Shown here: positions 42,677 to 51,124 of the stretch, in pieces
Layout: every line of letters begins with the position of its first letter
Position numbering within the stretch: position 1 is the first letter of the stretch
Origin: JANMEB01 sp041745295
Lineage (GTDB): Bacteria > Planctomycetota > Planctomycetia > Pirellulales > Pirellulaceae
NCBI GenBank assembly: GCA_041745295.1
Contig: JBGTJE010000060.1
Span: 219,750-283,749 of the forward strand
DNA length: 64,000 bases
Direction: 5' to 3'
Position numbers and translations under genes: made by a program
Notes under the pieces: generated by a model
Told to the model about the DNA's origin: nothing
Seen by the model: only the letters and a program-made list of their open reading frames with translations
Databases searched by the model: none

Positions 42677-42737
42677 AAAAGTCTAAGTGTTTTCAGCCAA
42701 TTTTGCACAGGACCTTTTCGAGAAGCAAAAAAAGGGG

Positions 42738-42804
42738 CAGAATTGGCGCGCCGATTGCCTCTCAATCGCGCTTCACCAAATCGACGGCAATTCTGTCAGC
42801 TCAT
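42738..42804 (+). promoter_or_regulatory. Inverted repeat in the groES leader
   Basis: CAGAATTG near its start pairs with CAATTCTG near its end, enclosing a CGATTG/CAATCG hairpin. It lies just before the groES ribosome site AAGGAA (42822-42827), so it could be a leader hairpin or an operator. The role is inferred from position only. Confidence 0.3.
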
Positions 42805-42837
42805 CTGCGGATCCCTAAATTAAGGAAATGACTCTCT

Positions 42838-43161
42838 ATGTCGACTGCACTCAAGTCCAAGAAAAAGCCCACCGTAAATCTACAGCCCTTGGGCGATCGC
42901 TTGGTCGCCCAACGCGAGGCATCTGAGCAAAAGACGACCGGCGGAATCTTTCTACCCGATAACGCCCGCGACAAACCAACACGCGGAATTGTCATCAGCG
43001 TCGGCGAAGGACGACTCTTGAAAGACGGAACACGCGCCCCACTTCAGGTCAAATCGGGCGACCGCATTCTCTTCACCAGCTACGGTCCCGAAGAATTCAA
43101 AATTGAGAACGAGGATTATTTGTTGCTTTCCGAAAACGACGTTTTGGCCGTTCTGGAATAA
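42838..43161 (+). CDS. groES: Co-chaperonin GroES
   Basis: A 107-residue heptameric lid of the GroEL chamber. The pattern NLQPLGDRLVAQR, TTGGIFLPDNARDKPTRG (mobile loop), VISVGEGRLLKDG, VKSGDRILFTSYG and YLLLSENDVLAVLE is standard. An N-terminal extension of about 12 basic residues (STALKSKKKPTV) precedes the core. AAGGAA lies ten bases before the ATG. groEL follows after 72 bases, so the two form one operon. Confidence 0.96.
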   Translation: MSTALKSKKKPTVNLQPLGDRLVAQREASEQKTTGGIFLPDNARDKPTRGIVISVGEGRLLKDGTRAPLQVKSGDRILFTSYGPEEFKIENEDYLLLSENDVLAVLE

Positions 43162-43233
43162 AGCCAGCTTCGTCCATTCAAATTACCCGCCCCCGCACAG
43201 CGATTTACGCACACTTACAGGAGCATTTTTCTC

Positions 43234-44859
43234 ATGGCCAAGATGATTGCATTTGAACAAGAAGCCCGCGAGGCAATTCGCCGCGGCGTCTCGAAATTGG
43301 CTCGCGCCGTAAAAGTCACGCTCGGCCCCAAGGGCCGCAACGTAATCTTGCAGAAGAGCTTTGGCTCTCCAACCGTCACCAAAGACGGAGTCACCGTGGC
43401 CAAGGAAATTGAACTGGAAGACACCTATGAAAACATGGGCGCGCAAATGGTCCGCGAAGTCGCCAGCAAAACCAGCGATGTCGCCGGAGACGGAACGACG
43501 ACCGCGACCGTATTGGCCGAAGCCATTTTTAACGAAGGACTTCGGGCGGTGACGGCTGGCGTTAACCCCGTTCAATTGAAACTGGGAATTGAACGAGCCG
43601 TGAAGGACATCAATCAAAAATTGACGAGCATGGCCATCAAGATCAAGAGCAAAGACGAAATGGCTAATGTCGCCGCGATCGCGGCGAACAACGATCGTGA
43701 AATCGGCCAGTTGCTTGCCGACGCGATGGAGAAAGTTGGCAAAGATGGCGTGATCACCGTCGACGAGGGTCGTGGCTTGCACACCGAAGTCGAATGGGTC
43801 GAGGGAATGCAGTTTGACCGCGGTTACTTGTCCCCCTACTTCATCACCGACACTGCCGCGATGGAGTGTGTGCTGGAAGACTGCTACGTTTTGATCTTCG
43901 AAAAGAAGCTCACTAACATCAAGGATTTGGTTCCCTTGTTGGAGAAAATCGTGCAACAGAACAAACCGCTATTGATCGTGGCGGAAGACGTCGAAGGCGA
44001 GGCGTTGGCGACTTTGGTGATCAATCGTCTTCGCGGCACGTTTGCCTGCTGTGCTGTCAAAGCTCCCGGTTATGGCGATCGCCGCAAATCGATGTTGGAA
44101 GACATTGCGTGTCTTACCGGCGGAACAGCGGTTTTCGAAGCGCTCGGAATGAAACTCGAATCGCTCGCGCTTTCCGATCTCGGTCGAGCCAAGAAGGTCA
44201 TTGTGGAAAAAGAAAACACCACGATCATCGAAGGCGCCGGCAAGAGCGCGGACATTAAGGCTCGGATCGATCAAATCCGGCGTGAGATTGAAAACACGAC
44301 CAGCGACTACGATCGTGAAAAGCTCGAAGAACGCTTGGCAAAGCTCGCCGGAGGTGTGGCCAAAGTCAACGTCGGCGCCGCCACGGAAAGTGAAATGAAA
44401 GAACGCAAAGCCCGCGTCGAAGATGCGTTGCACGCAACCCGAGCCGCGGTCGAAGAAGGCATCTTGCCGGGCGGCGGCGTTGCCTTGCTCCGCGCATCGA
44501 CCGACGTGAAGCCAGCGAGCGAACTGTCCGATGACGAAAAAGTCGGATTTAATATCGTCGTCCGGGCCTGCCGTTCGCCTCTGACCATGATCGCCGAAAA
44601 CGCCGGACAAGACGGCGGAATCGTCTGTGAAAAAGTCGCCGATTCGAAGGGCAACGTCGGCTATAATGCGTTGACCAATGTGTACGAAGACCTGGTCAAA
44701 GCCGGCGTGATTGACCCGGCCAAAGTCGCCAAAACCGCGTTGGCCAACGCAGCAAGCGTTGCAACCCTGTTGCTCACCAGCGATGCGCTGATTGCTGACA
44801 TGCCCAAGAAAGACGACAAACAAAAGAAGGGTCACGGCGGCGATTACGATATGTACTAA
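43234..44859 (+). CDS. groEL: Chaperonin GroEL
   Basis: A 541-residue chaperonin. The apical, intermediate and equatorial parts are all recognisable: TLGPKGRNVILQ, TKDGVTVAKEI, DVAGDGTTTATVLAEAIF, EGMQFDRGYLSPYFITD, VKAPGYGDRRKSMLEDIA, then GILPGGGVALLRA. AGGAG lies ten bases before the ATG. The C-terminus is KKDDKQKKGHGGDYDMY, basic and then acidic, in place of the GGM-repeat tail of many GroELs. The end is followed by a strong terminator at 44901. Confidence 0.96.
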   Translation: MAKMIAFEQEAREAIRRGVSKLARAVKVTLGPKGRNVILQKSFGSPTVTKDGVTVAKEIELEDTYENMGAQMVREVASKTSDVAGDGTTTATVLAEAIFNEGLRAVTAGVNPVQLKLGIERAVKDINQKLTSMAIKIKSKDEMANVAAIAANNDREIGQLLADAMEKVGKDGVITVDEGRGLHTEVEWVEGMQFDRGYLSPYFITDTAAMECVLEDCYVLIFEKKLTNIKDLVPLLEKIVQQNKPLLIVAEDVEGEALATLVINRLRGTFACCAVKAPGYGDRRKSMLEDIACLTGGTAVFEALGMKLESLALSDLGRAKKVIVEKENTTIIEGAGKSADIKARIDQIRREIENTTSDYDREKLEERLAKLAGGVAKVNVGAATESEMKERKARVEDALHATRAAVEEGILPGGGVALLRASTDVKPASELSDDEKVGFNIVVRACRSPLTMIAENAGQDGGIVCEKVADSKGNVGYNALTNVYEDLVKAGVIDPAKVAKTALANAASVATLLLTSDALIADMPKKDDKQKKGHGGDYDMY

Positions 44860-44900
44860 TCGCCCCGCTACTTTCGAGTCGCACAGTTGAACTAACTCAA

Positions 44901-44933
44901 CCCGCAAGCCCCATTCGGCTTGCGGGTTTTTTT
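44901..44933 (+). terminator. Rho-independent terminator of groES-groEL
   Basis: A perfect 10-bp stem CCCGCAAGCC/GGCTTGCGGG with a six-base loop and seven T residues, 42 bases past the groEL stop. Confidence 0.92.
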
Positions 44934-45089
44934 GTTCTAATATGCTTTGTATTCAGGATGCGTTTTTATGCTCCCGTTTGAGAAGTAGGACCAGCAAAGA
45001 CTTGCTCGACGAGTTATGGACGTGGCAGAAGGAAGCTAGAGGATGTTGGAGGGGTTTGCGAGTCAATAACCGCATGACGGAGAAACGCA

Positions 45090-45597
45090 ATGCCGCAATC
45101 TCTAGCCAAAATTTTTGGTTCATATCGTGTATAGCACGAAGGGACGTCGCCCGTGGTTAAAGGATGTAGAGCTGCGAAAGCAGCTTTATGCCTACAAAGC
45201 CACGATTCTTCGGGACAACGTCGATGCGCCCGCGCTCATCATCGGAGGCGTCGAGGATCACATTCATGCGTTATGTTTGTTGTCACGAAAGTTTGCCATC
45301 AAGAATGTTATCGAAGAGGCCAAGACTGAAACAACCAAATGGCTCAAAAAACAGGGCCCACAATACGCCGATTTTCATTGGCAAGCAGGATACGGCATTT
45401 TCTCTGTAAGTGAATCGAACGCCGAGCAGTTAGCGTCGCCCCGATGGGGCTACGCGCACGGTGTCGCGACCGCAACCCAGGCCGTTGGCCTGGACTGGCA
45501 TAGAAATGCCACATTGTGGCGAAAGCGGCGCCGACAACGCGATGTAGTTCTCTCGATGATTGAGCAGGCGGATTATGAGATGATTAAAATTTCTTAA
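45090..45597 (+). pseudogene. Frameshifted REP-associated tyrosine transposase (IS200-like)
   Basis: A Y1 transposase relative of the RAYT type. The frame from ATG 45090 reads MPQSLAKI and is interrupted because a five-T run at 45112-45116 has one T too many; with four, it would continue VHIVYSTKGR as in the family. The next part keeps the conserved HUH signature DHIHAL and QAGYGIFSVSESN. After about residue 110 the usual C-terminus is replaced by a peptide translated from a GC-rich dispersed repeat (about 45437-45520). It is therefore non-functional by frameshift and by loss of its end. The palindromic repeats elsewhere in this window are the kind that such transposases mobilise. Confidence 0.8.
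45437..45520. repeat. GCCCCGATGGGGC / CCCAGGCCGTTGGCCTGG element inside the transposase
   Basis: Two hairpins in series: GCCCCGATGGGGC and CCAGGCCGTTGGCCTGG. It has replaced the expected C-terminal codons of the transposase, so it was probably inserted after the gene. A similar GCCCAGGCCAACGGCC motif lies at about 55365. Confidence 0.7.
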
Positions 45598-45835
45598 GTT
45601 GGGCACTTTGCTACGACCGAATCCGCTGCGCCGAAAAAAGGGGAACACGACTTGGAGCAAATCGAGAACGCATCGGCACGCCTAGATGGTTGCCCTGTTC
45701 CTGAGTTCCGACTTCGTATTGCTGAGCGCCTTTGGGTAGACCAGAAATTCGAGCTTGTATCGAACAATATAGGCTGTCACTTAGACGTGGATCCGAACGC
45801 CCGGTAGTGTGTCATTAAGTGTGGGCTCAAGAATC

Positions 45836-46327
45836 TTAGATCGTTAAGTAGGTCAGTCTAATCCTTGTGACCTCCGCCGACAGCGAAAAGTTTTTGAATC
45901 GAAGCCAAACTTTGTCCCCGGGAGCGAGCGAAATTACCGGCTTGCCGCCGTCGGTTCTAATTGAGTGCGGACCGCCATGTTTGCGTTCGCCAGTCTTATC
46001 AGCGGTGTCGTTGTCGACAAGAAATATCGATAGTCCGCCTGGCTGAGTCTTAATCTGGAGGCGATACACGACTTCACTCCATCCGGGCCGTCTATCTTCG
46101 CTGCTGGCTACCCGATCCCGCACCGGCCGCTGGCGACGCAGCAACAAATCGTGTTGGAGATCGAAGCCAAGCAGCGGTTGGTTGCTTTCTCGTCTTGGAA
46201 AGCGGGAACGATCAGGATCACTTGCAGAAAGCGCCGTGGTACGAGGGGCAGCAGGATTGATGCTGCTTTTGACAACTCGGGCAGCAATGTATGTGCGCCC
46301 GAACTTGGCACACTTCAGCCGGGCCAC
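45836..46327 (-). CDS. Hypothetical protein with beta-rich C-terminus
   Basis: Up to 163 residues, with an uncertain start: the ATG at 46327 lies inside the overlapping upstream gene, and a TTG further in may be the real start. The last 80 residues (WSEVVYRLQIKTQPGGLSIFLVDND, then ISLAPGDKVWLRFKNFSLSAEVTRIRLTYL) look like a real beta-rich domain. The N-terminal half is Arg/Ser-rich and unlike a folded protein. No family is recognised. Confidence 0.4.
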   Translation of the reverse strand: MARLKCAKFGRTYIAARVVKSSINPAAPRTTALSASDPDRSRFPRRESNQPLLGFDLQHDLLLRRQRPVRDRVASSEDRRPGWSEVVYRLQIKTQPGGLSIFLVDNDTADKTGERKHGGPHSIRTDGGKPVISLAPGDKVWLRFKNFSLSAEVTRIRLTYLTI

Positions 46328-46562
46328 CTTGGCCCTGAGCGATTCGCTCGATTATTAAAGACGCTTGACGGCAGTCGATCGGCGCAAGCTTCGCGTTCTC
46401 AACGCTTTGGGGCAGATTGAAAAAAATCGCCCCGGCCGACCAAGTGATTGCAATGGACGCAACTGTGGCAATCACCAATGCGCGTCGGCGATGCCACTCG
46501 AATCGGCGGCCGACCATTTTCGAGATCGTATCTTTGGGGCAATCGCACCAGAAACGAAACAT
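46218..46562 (-). CDS. Small membrane protein with Cys-rich zf-HC2-like tail
   Basis: About 114 residues from the ATG at 46562, without a clear ribosome site. A single membrane helix (RALVIATVASIAITWSAGAIFF) is followed by DCRQASLIIERIAQGQ, EVCQVRAHIHCCPSCQKQH and CCPSYHGAFC. The spacing resembles the zf-HC2 of anti-sigma factors, but in the reverse of the usual order (helix first). Several cysteines could bind metal. It follows a minus-strand terminator and is transcribed on its own, with an overlapping gene downstream. Confidence 0.5.
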   Translation of the reverse strand: MFRFWCDCPKDTISKMVGRRFEWHRRRALVIATVASIAITWSAGAIFFNLPQSVENAKLAPIDCRQASLIIERIAQGQGGPAEVCQVRAHIHCCPSCQKQHQSCCPSYHGAFCK

Positions 46563-46666
46563 TGCGCGCGATGAGAAAAATGAGAATGCCGATAACAAAA
46601 TTGATCCGTTGCACTGAGCCGTAGTTGTACCCACGCGGGTGCAAGCGAGACAATAGGACTCGCCGG

Positions 46667-46704
46667 CGGCGAAAAGAAAATGTGGGCTGAACTCAACCCA
46701 CATT
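46667..46704 (-). terminator. Terminator of the Crp/Fnr-type gene
   Basis: On the minus strand: AATGTGGG, a ten-base loop, CCCACATT and then TTTCTTTTC. It lies about 70 bases past the Crp/Fnr gene stop. Confidence 0.75.
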
Positions 46705-46774
46705 CTAGACGAAAGATTTTTCGCGTTACGTTTGGTGTTCTCGCGAACAACCGAAGACTCTCGTCGAACGCACT

Positions 46775-47512
46775 CTAGCGCGTTGACTCGACCGCTGAGA
46801 CGAGGGGTCGCTCGGTTCCGGCGGGACGCTCGGCAACCTCGTCGCTGAGCTTCTTCAAGTTCGTAATCGTGATTTGTCGGCGAACGATGTGAATCAATTC
46901 CTCGACTTGTAGCTGACCTAACACAACGGTAACCGTCTCTCGTGTGCTCCCGATTACATTTGCCATTTCGAGGTGGGTCAACTTGATATTGAGTCGAACG
47001 CCATTCTCGACCTGCTGGCCATATCGTTCCATCAGTTCCATCAGCAAATGGATCAGCCGCTTTCGGTTGGACTGGAACAGCAGATTCCTGAGGCGTCGTT
47101 CGATTCTGCGTCGGCGAAAGCCAATGATTTTGGAAATGCCAACACTGACCTCCGAATAGCGCTCCATCAGCGAGCACATTTCTTGTTTGGGAATCAGCAC
47201 GAACTGGGAATTGAGAACGGCTTCGGCGTACTCGTCGCGCGAGTTGCCGCCAAGGATTGCAAACTCGCCAAAGATCTCGCCTGGTTCGATAAACGTCATG
47301 ATCGACTGCTTGCCGTCTGGCGTGATCTGACAGATCTTGACGCGGCCCGATATGAGCAACAAAACACCATCGGCAAGATCGGCCGGGAGATATACCGGTT
47401 CGCCACGGTTCAATTGGCGAAATTTGGAAACCGCTTCCAGACGCTCGATGTCGGCTGGCGCGAGATGTTCGAACAAGTAAAAATTTTTCAAATGCCAAAA
47501 GCTCTCTGCCAT
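46775..47512 (-). CDS. Crp/Fnr-family transcription regulator
   Basis: A 245-residue regulator. ATG 47512 is preferred because AAGGA precedes it closely; an upstream in-frame ATG at 47548 is possible. The cyclic-nucleotide-type N-terminal domain reads YLFEHLAPADIERL, LPADLADGVLLLISGRVKI, and EPGEIFGEFAILGG, the last like the phosphate-binding cassette (though with EFAIL and no RAA serine or threonine). The C-terminal winged helix has LTHLEMANVIGSTRETVTVVLGQL, the recognition helix. It lacks the cysteine cluster of Fnr. Ligand unknown. It probably acts as a DNA-binding activator or repressor. A terminator follows. Confidence 0.87.
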   Translation of the reverse strand: MAESFWHLKNFYLFEHLAPADIERLEAVSKFRQLNRGEPVYLPADLADGVLLLISGRVKICQITPDGKQSIMTFIEPGEIFGEFAILGGNSRDEYAEAVLNSQFVLIPKQEMCSLMERYSEVSVGISKIIGFRRRRIERRLRNLLFQSNRKRLIHLLMELMERYGQQVENGVRLNIKLTHLEMANVIGSTRETVTVVLGQLQVEELIHIVRRQITITNLKKLSDEVAERPAGTERPLVSAVESTR

Positions 47513-47748
47513 GCCTTCTTCCTTGTGAATTTTGGTGCCGCGGACCATTAATACGTCTCGAAGTGCAATCTCTGTTCGCCGAAAAGCGACGTATCTCGAA
47601 ACACAATTACGCGTTGAAGTTACCTGCCGCACATAAATCTTGTGCCTTCTCTACCTATTAAACGTCCAAATGTGCTTGAAATCGCAAAATATGTCACTGT
47701 GCATATATTGCGTTTAGTTTCGTTACGCTTTTACGGAGAATCCCAAAG

Positions 47749-47787
47749 CCCCTCACCCTGCCCTCTCCCCGGTAGCCGGGGCGAGGA
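47749..47787. repeat. CCCTCACCCT...CCGGGGCGAGG palindrome, copy 6
   Basis: CCCCTCACCCTGCCCTCTCC followed by CCGGTAGCCGGGGCGAGG; CCCGGTAGCCGGGG forms the tight hairpin. It lies between the Crp/Fnr gene and the end of the secretin-N gene. Confidence 0.75.
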
Positions 47788-47836
47788 AACCGCGACTAGC
47801 TGCCTCTTCCCGGAAGCCTGGGCGAGTGAACCGTTA

Positions 47837-50743
47837 TTAGCCGCCGCGTTGAAATTGAATTCCCGGGATTTGACCCCCCGGTACACCTTGACCACCTTGG
47901 CCGCCTTGCCCGCCACGGCCACCGCCTCCTCGGTTTCCTCGATTTTGTTGTCCCTGGCCGCGATTTCCGCCGCGGTTCATTTGTTGCAGCGCTTGCATCA
48001 TCGCGTTTCTTTGCTCAGCCTGCTGTTGGGCTTGGATAGCTCCGAGCGGATTGGCCCCGGGCTGATTCGGATTAGCGTTCGGGGATGTCGGCGAGGCAGA
48101 CTCCACTCCTGTGATCTCGATTTTTTCGCCCAAGGAGGCTTTCAGCGCTTTGGATAGGACTTCCGCGTTGCGACCATCCAGCGGCATGATGACATACGAC
48201 GATTCGCTCAATTCCGGCGAGTCCAGTTTTTGCACAATCATCAGGATCTGCTCGTAGATGAATGGTGGTCCGGATACGAGCAACGCGTGTCCTTTATCAT
48301 CTACGCCTAAAACCGCCTTGGGACTTTTTTGTTCCTCTTCGGCCGCCTGTTGGCCCCCTCGAGCCTGCATCAGTTGTCGCAGGATTTGTTGTTCGGGGCC
48401 TTGATTTTGCCCGGCTTGGTTTTGATCGGCCTCGGTCCGAATCAAATCGGGGAGCATCGTCTCCAATGTGGTTTTCAGTTCCGCTGGATCTCGGTGAATC
48501 ACCGGAATGGTGTAAAACTCGCCTTGGATTTTTGGATCATGCGGGGCGCCAGGCTGATCGATGTAATCGGTGATAAGTGGCGCGATGATATCCATGTCGC
48601 GTTGCGAAGCGGCCACGATCAGCGCGCGCATTTCCTCGTCCGCCAGGACGACAACGGCACTTTCCATTTCGAATACCGCAGCGGTGGACGCGGCGGAGGA
48701 ACCGCCACCACTGAACAGATCTCCCATGCCGGGGATCATGTTATTGATGCCGCCGCCGATCAAACTTGAAAGGGGATCGGAACCCGATGAGGAAGAACTT
48801 TTCAGGCCGATTAGTTTTTCCAAAATGCTCTTTGCGACTTTAGGGTCGCGCCATTTCAAGTAAAACACACCCGGACGCGCGCTGGCGGAGAGCTCTTCAA
48901 ACTGACTGCGCAAAATCGATTCCAATTCATCTAACGCATCCAAGTCATCGGAGGTAAGAACAATCCCGTAATCCGTGATTTTGACTTCGACATCGGCACC
49001 GGGAACCGATTTGGGTTCGTCTGGTTCATCGAGAGGATCGCTTTCGCTCGTCGCAGGCTCTTGAAGGTTTAAGACGGCGGTTGAATAGTTCGGCGTTTGT
49101 GCCAAGAGCATTGCTATGGCTGCAGTGCCAAGCCGGCGGATCATGCCCGATCCCTTCGAGGCGCCTTCGTCCGAGGACTTGCTCGGAGGTTCATCGACCG
49201 GAGTTGTCTCGGGAGTATTGTATTGGTCGAACGATCCACGGGGTTTTAAGCCCCTCGGCATATAGATTTGCAGTCGATTCTCTCGCCCGGTAGTCGAGAA
49301 CAGGTCCTCAATAAAGTCAGGCGAAATCGCCGATCCATCCATTTGGATGATTCGTTTCGTGGTCCGTGGTCCGGTGTTAAGAACGACTTCTACGTCCAAT
49401 TGTTCGAGGTAACTCTTGACCGCAGCGACTTCCTGGGGCATTCCTTTGACAATCAACCGGCTGTTGGTTTCGTCAGCGAAGAATACCGGTCCTGGGACCG
49501 GTCCCTTGTCCTCCGAATCGATATCCCTTTGGTAGAGCTGATCGAGGATGGTCATCGCCTTAGCGGTTGAGATGTGCGTCAATTCGATCACGGCAAAACC
49601 CTCGCCGCCCGAGGCGAGTACCAGCAGGACCTCTTCCATACGCTTGTGATCGTCATCGCGACCGAGCACCAATGCCTTGCTCGTCGACTTGTCGATGTCG
49701 AACTTTACATCCCGGCCGGCCATCATGGTCTGAATGACTTTGAAGGCCATTTCCAAATCGCCGCTGATCGCGTACTGCTTGAGGCGGGGACGTTCGGTCG
49801 AACTGGTGATTGCCGAGTTTGTCGAGACGTCGAGTTGGGCCAGCACGTCTTTAAATTGCTGAACTTTTTTGGCTGAACCGCGGAAAATGAGTTCGGTACT
49901 CAACGGCTGGACCATGACTTTAAACTGGCCGTCGGGCGATTGGTTATTGACGTCCAAATCCAAGAGCACTCGGGCGGCTTCCAAGACGGATTCGGGGTCG
50001 ATGTGCTCAAGCTGGTGCTTGCCGACGACGAACCGATCACCCTTGTCTCGCGCTAACTTCATAAACTCGCGAATGGTACGCAGCGTTTGACCTTTTTCGC
50101 GTACGATCATCTGCTTGGCGGAGGGAATCACATGAAACGCTTCGTTATGGCTCCTCGAGATTAAACCTTCGATCTGCTCTGAGATCTGCGAATCTTCCAA
50201 TCCGTCGAGGTCGAATACGCACTTGAGGATTTCATGCTTTCCGCGTTGGTCCAGTTCCTCTGGCTTCACGGTTTCGATAAGGTCGTCGGGGATATTGCGC
50301 TCGGTGGAAACCAGCACCAGCAGTCGTTTATTGCGGACCAGCGTGAAACCGCGCAAAGCTAACGCATAGTTCAGTTGGTCAAGCGCTTCCATGACGGTAT
50401 AGGCTTGATCGTCATGGTACTTAAACGTGCCTTCCGGTTCGGTCTCGATCGGCTGCAGAGAAAAATCAGCTTGTTCGGCAAAAAATTGGATGACTTCCGG
50501 CCAAGGGGCGTCGACGAACTTGAAGCGGATCTTGCCATCGGATTGCAACTCAATTCCATTTTCATCCTGCTGCGCAGTCGCGGGGCGGTCGGGAGTGTCC
50601 CCAACCGACTCGACTTGGGAGCTGGCCGCGGCGGCCTCGGCATCCTGTTCTTGACTCGACCCAGCCGCAGTTTGTCCGGGCACGAGGGCGGCGAGTGTCG
50701 ACAGGCAAGCCAGGGCAGACCATCGCGAAAATAATCGATGCAT
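47837..50743 (-). CDS. Exported protein with repeated secretin-N-type domains and Gly-rich tail
   Basis: A 968-residue protein with a signal peptide (LFSRWSALACLSTLAALVPGQTAAG). Several secretin-N-like modules are recognised: IRFKFVDAPWPEVIQFFAEQ near the start (N0-like), GFTLVRNKRLLVLVS, RFVVGKHQLEHIDPESV, IELTHISTAKAMTILDQLYQR and VIMPLDGRNAEVLSKALKASL. The C-terminal ring-forming secretin signature (VPLLGDIP-like) was not seen, so it is not a complete outer-membrane secretin. It ends in a Gln/Asn/Gly/Arg-rich tail of GGQGGQGGQG type. It could be a periplasmic ring or scaffold protein for a secretion or pilus system; the tad genes lie 5 kb away on the other strand. Confidence 0.78.
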   Translation of the reverse strand: MHRLFSRWSALACLSTLAALVPGQTAAGSSQEQDAEAAAASSQVESVGDTPDRPATAQQDENGIELQSDGKIRFKFVDAPWPEVIQFFAEQADFSLQPIETEPEGTFKYHDDQAYTVMEALDQLNYALALRGFTLVRNKRLLVLVSTERNIPDDLIETVKPEELDQRGKHEILKCVFDLDGLEDSQISEQIEGLISRSHNEAFHVIPSAKQMIVREKGQTLRTIREFMKLARDKGDRFVVGKHQLEHIDPESVLEAARVLLDLDVNNQSPDGQFKVMVQPLSTELIFRGSAKKVQQFKDVLAQLDVSTNSAITSSTERPRLKQYAISGDLEMAFKVIQTMMAGRDVKFDIDKSTSKALVLGRDDDHKRMEEVLLVLASGGEGFAVIELTHISTAKAMTILDQLYQRDIDSEDKGPVPGPVFFADETNSRLIVKGMPQEVAAVKSYLEQLDVEVVLNTGPRTTKRIIQMDGSAISPDFIEDLFSTTGRENRLQIYMPRGLKPRGSFDQYNTPETTPVDEPPSKSSDEGASKGSGMIRRLGTAAIAMLLAQTPNYSTAVLNLQEPATSESDPLDEPDEPKSVPGADVEVKITDYGIVLTSDDLDALDELESILRSQFEELSASARPGVFYLKWRDPKVAKSILEKLIGLKSSSSSGSDPLSSLIGGGINNMIPGMGDLFSGGGSSAASTAAVFEMESAVVVLADEEMRALIVAASQRDMDIIAPLITDYIDQPGAPHDPKIQGEFYTIPVIHRDPAELKTTLETMLPDLIRTEADQNQAGQNQGPEQQILRQLMQARGGQQAAEEEQKSPKAVLGVDDKGHALLVSGPPFIYEQILMIVQKLDSPELSESSYVIMPLDGRNAEVLSKALKASLGEKIEITGVESASPTSPNANPNQPGANPLGAIQAQQQAEQRNAMMQALQQMNRGGNRGQGQQNRGNRGGGGRGGQGGQGGQGVPGGQIPGIQFQRGG

Positions 50744-51124
50744 TGCAATTTCCTTCTTCGAGAAACTCGCCTTGATGAGCGGCGAGATGAGCGACCCTTA
50801 TTCTAATCGCCTATGCTGTTGCGACCAAATCAGGATGAATGTCCCCAGCCATCCCGCGATTAGCGCAATGCGGGAAACTCGCACGACTGGCAGGATCCGC
50901 ACAAACCGCCACTTGCTTTAACCTGATTTCAGGGCGATGGTTTCGAAAAAACCGGTCTCATTCGACAATGGTTGGCGAAGTCTGCTAAAATTCTGTTGGG
51001 CAGGGCGACCGAGCGGAAAAAACGAGGATAGGCGCTGCAAACCGAGCTTGCAGCCGGGTGATTGCGACCCACCTCGCCGAGACTCCCGCCGTTCGGGTTG
51101 AACCATGAGCCAAAACGCAACTCC
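50744..51124. other. Gap between divergent secretin-N and DUF1570 genes
   Basis: 381 bases that should contain both promoters. No gene, palindrome or clear promoter was recognised. Confidence 0.45.

Larger units (their letters stand above)
42515..42837. other. groES upstream region, no gene
   Basis: 323 bases between the zinc-ribbon gene and groES. No coding signal was seen. A palindrome GGGAT-CA-ATCCC (42664-42675) and an inverted repeat CAGAATTG/CAATTCTG with an inner CGATTG/CAATCG hairpin are described separately as regulatory candidates. Confidence 0.5.

Noticed and set aside
42515..42837. CIRCE operator before groES
   Set aside because: No TTAGCACTC-N9-GAGTGCTAA-like sequence is present.
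43969..44907. 312-residue open frame opposite groEL
   Set aside because: Antisense shadow of groEL; the peptide has no recognisable domain and extends into the terminator.
44942..45160. Short plus-strand frame before the transposase
   Set aside because: No conserved pattern; the true transposase start MPQSLAKI lies at 45090 in another frame.
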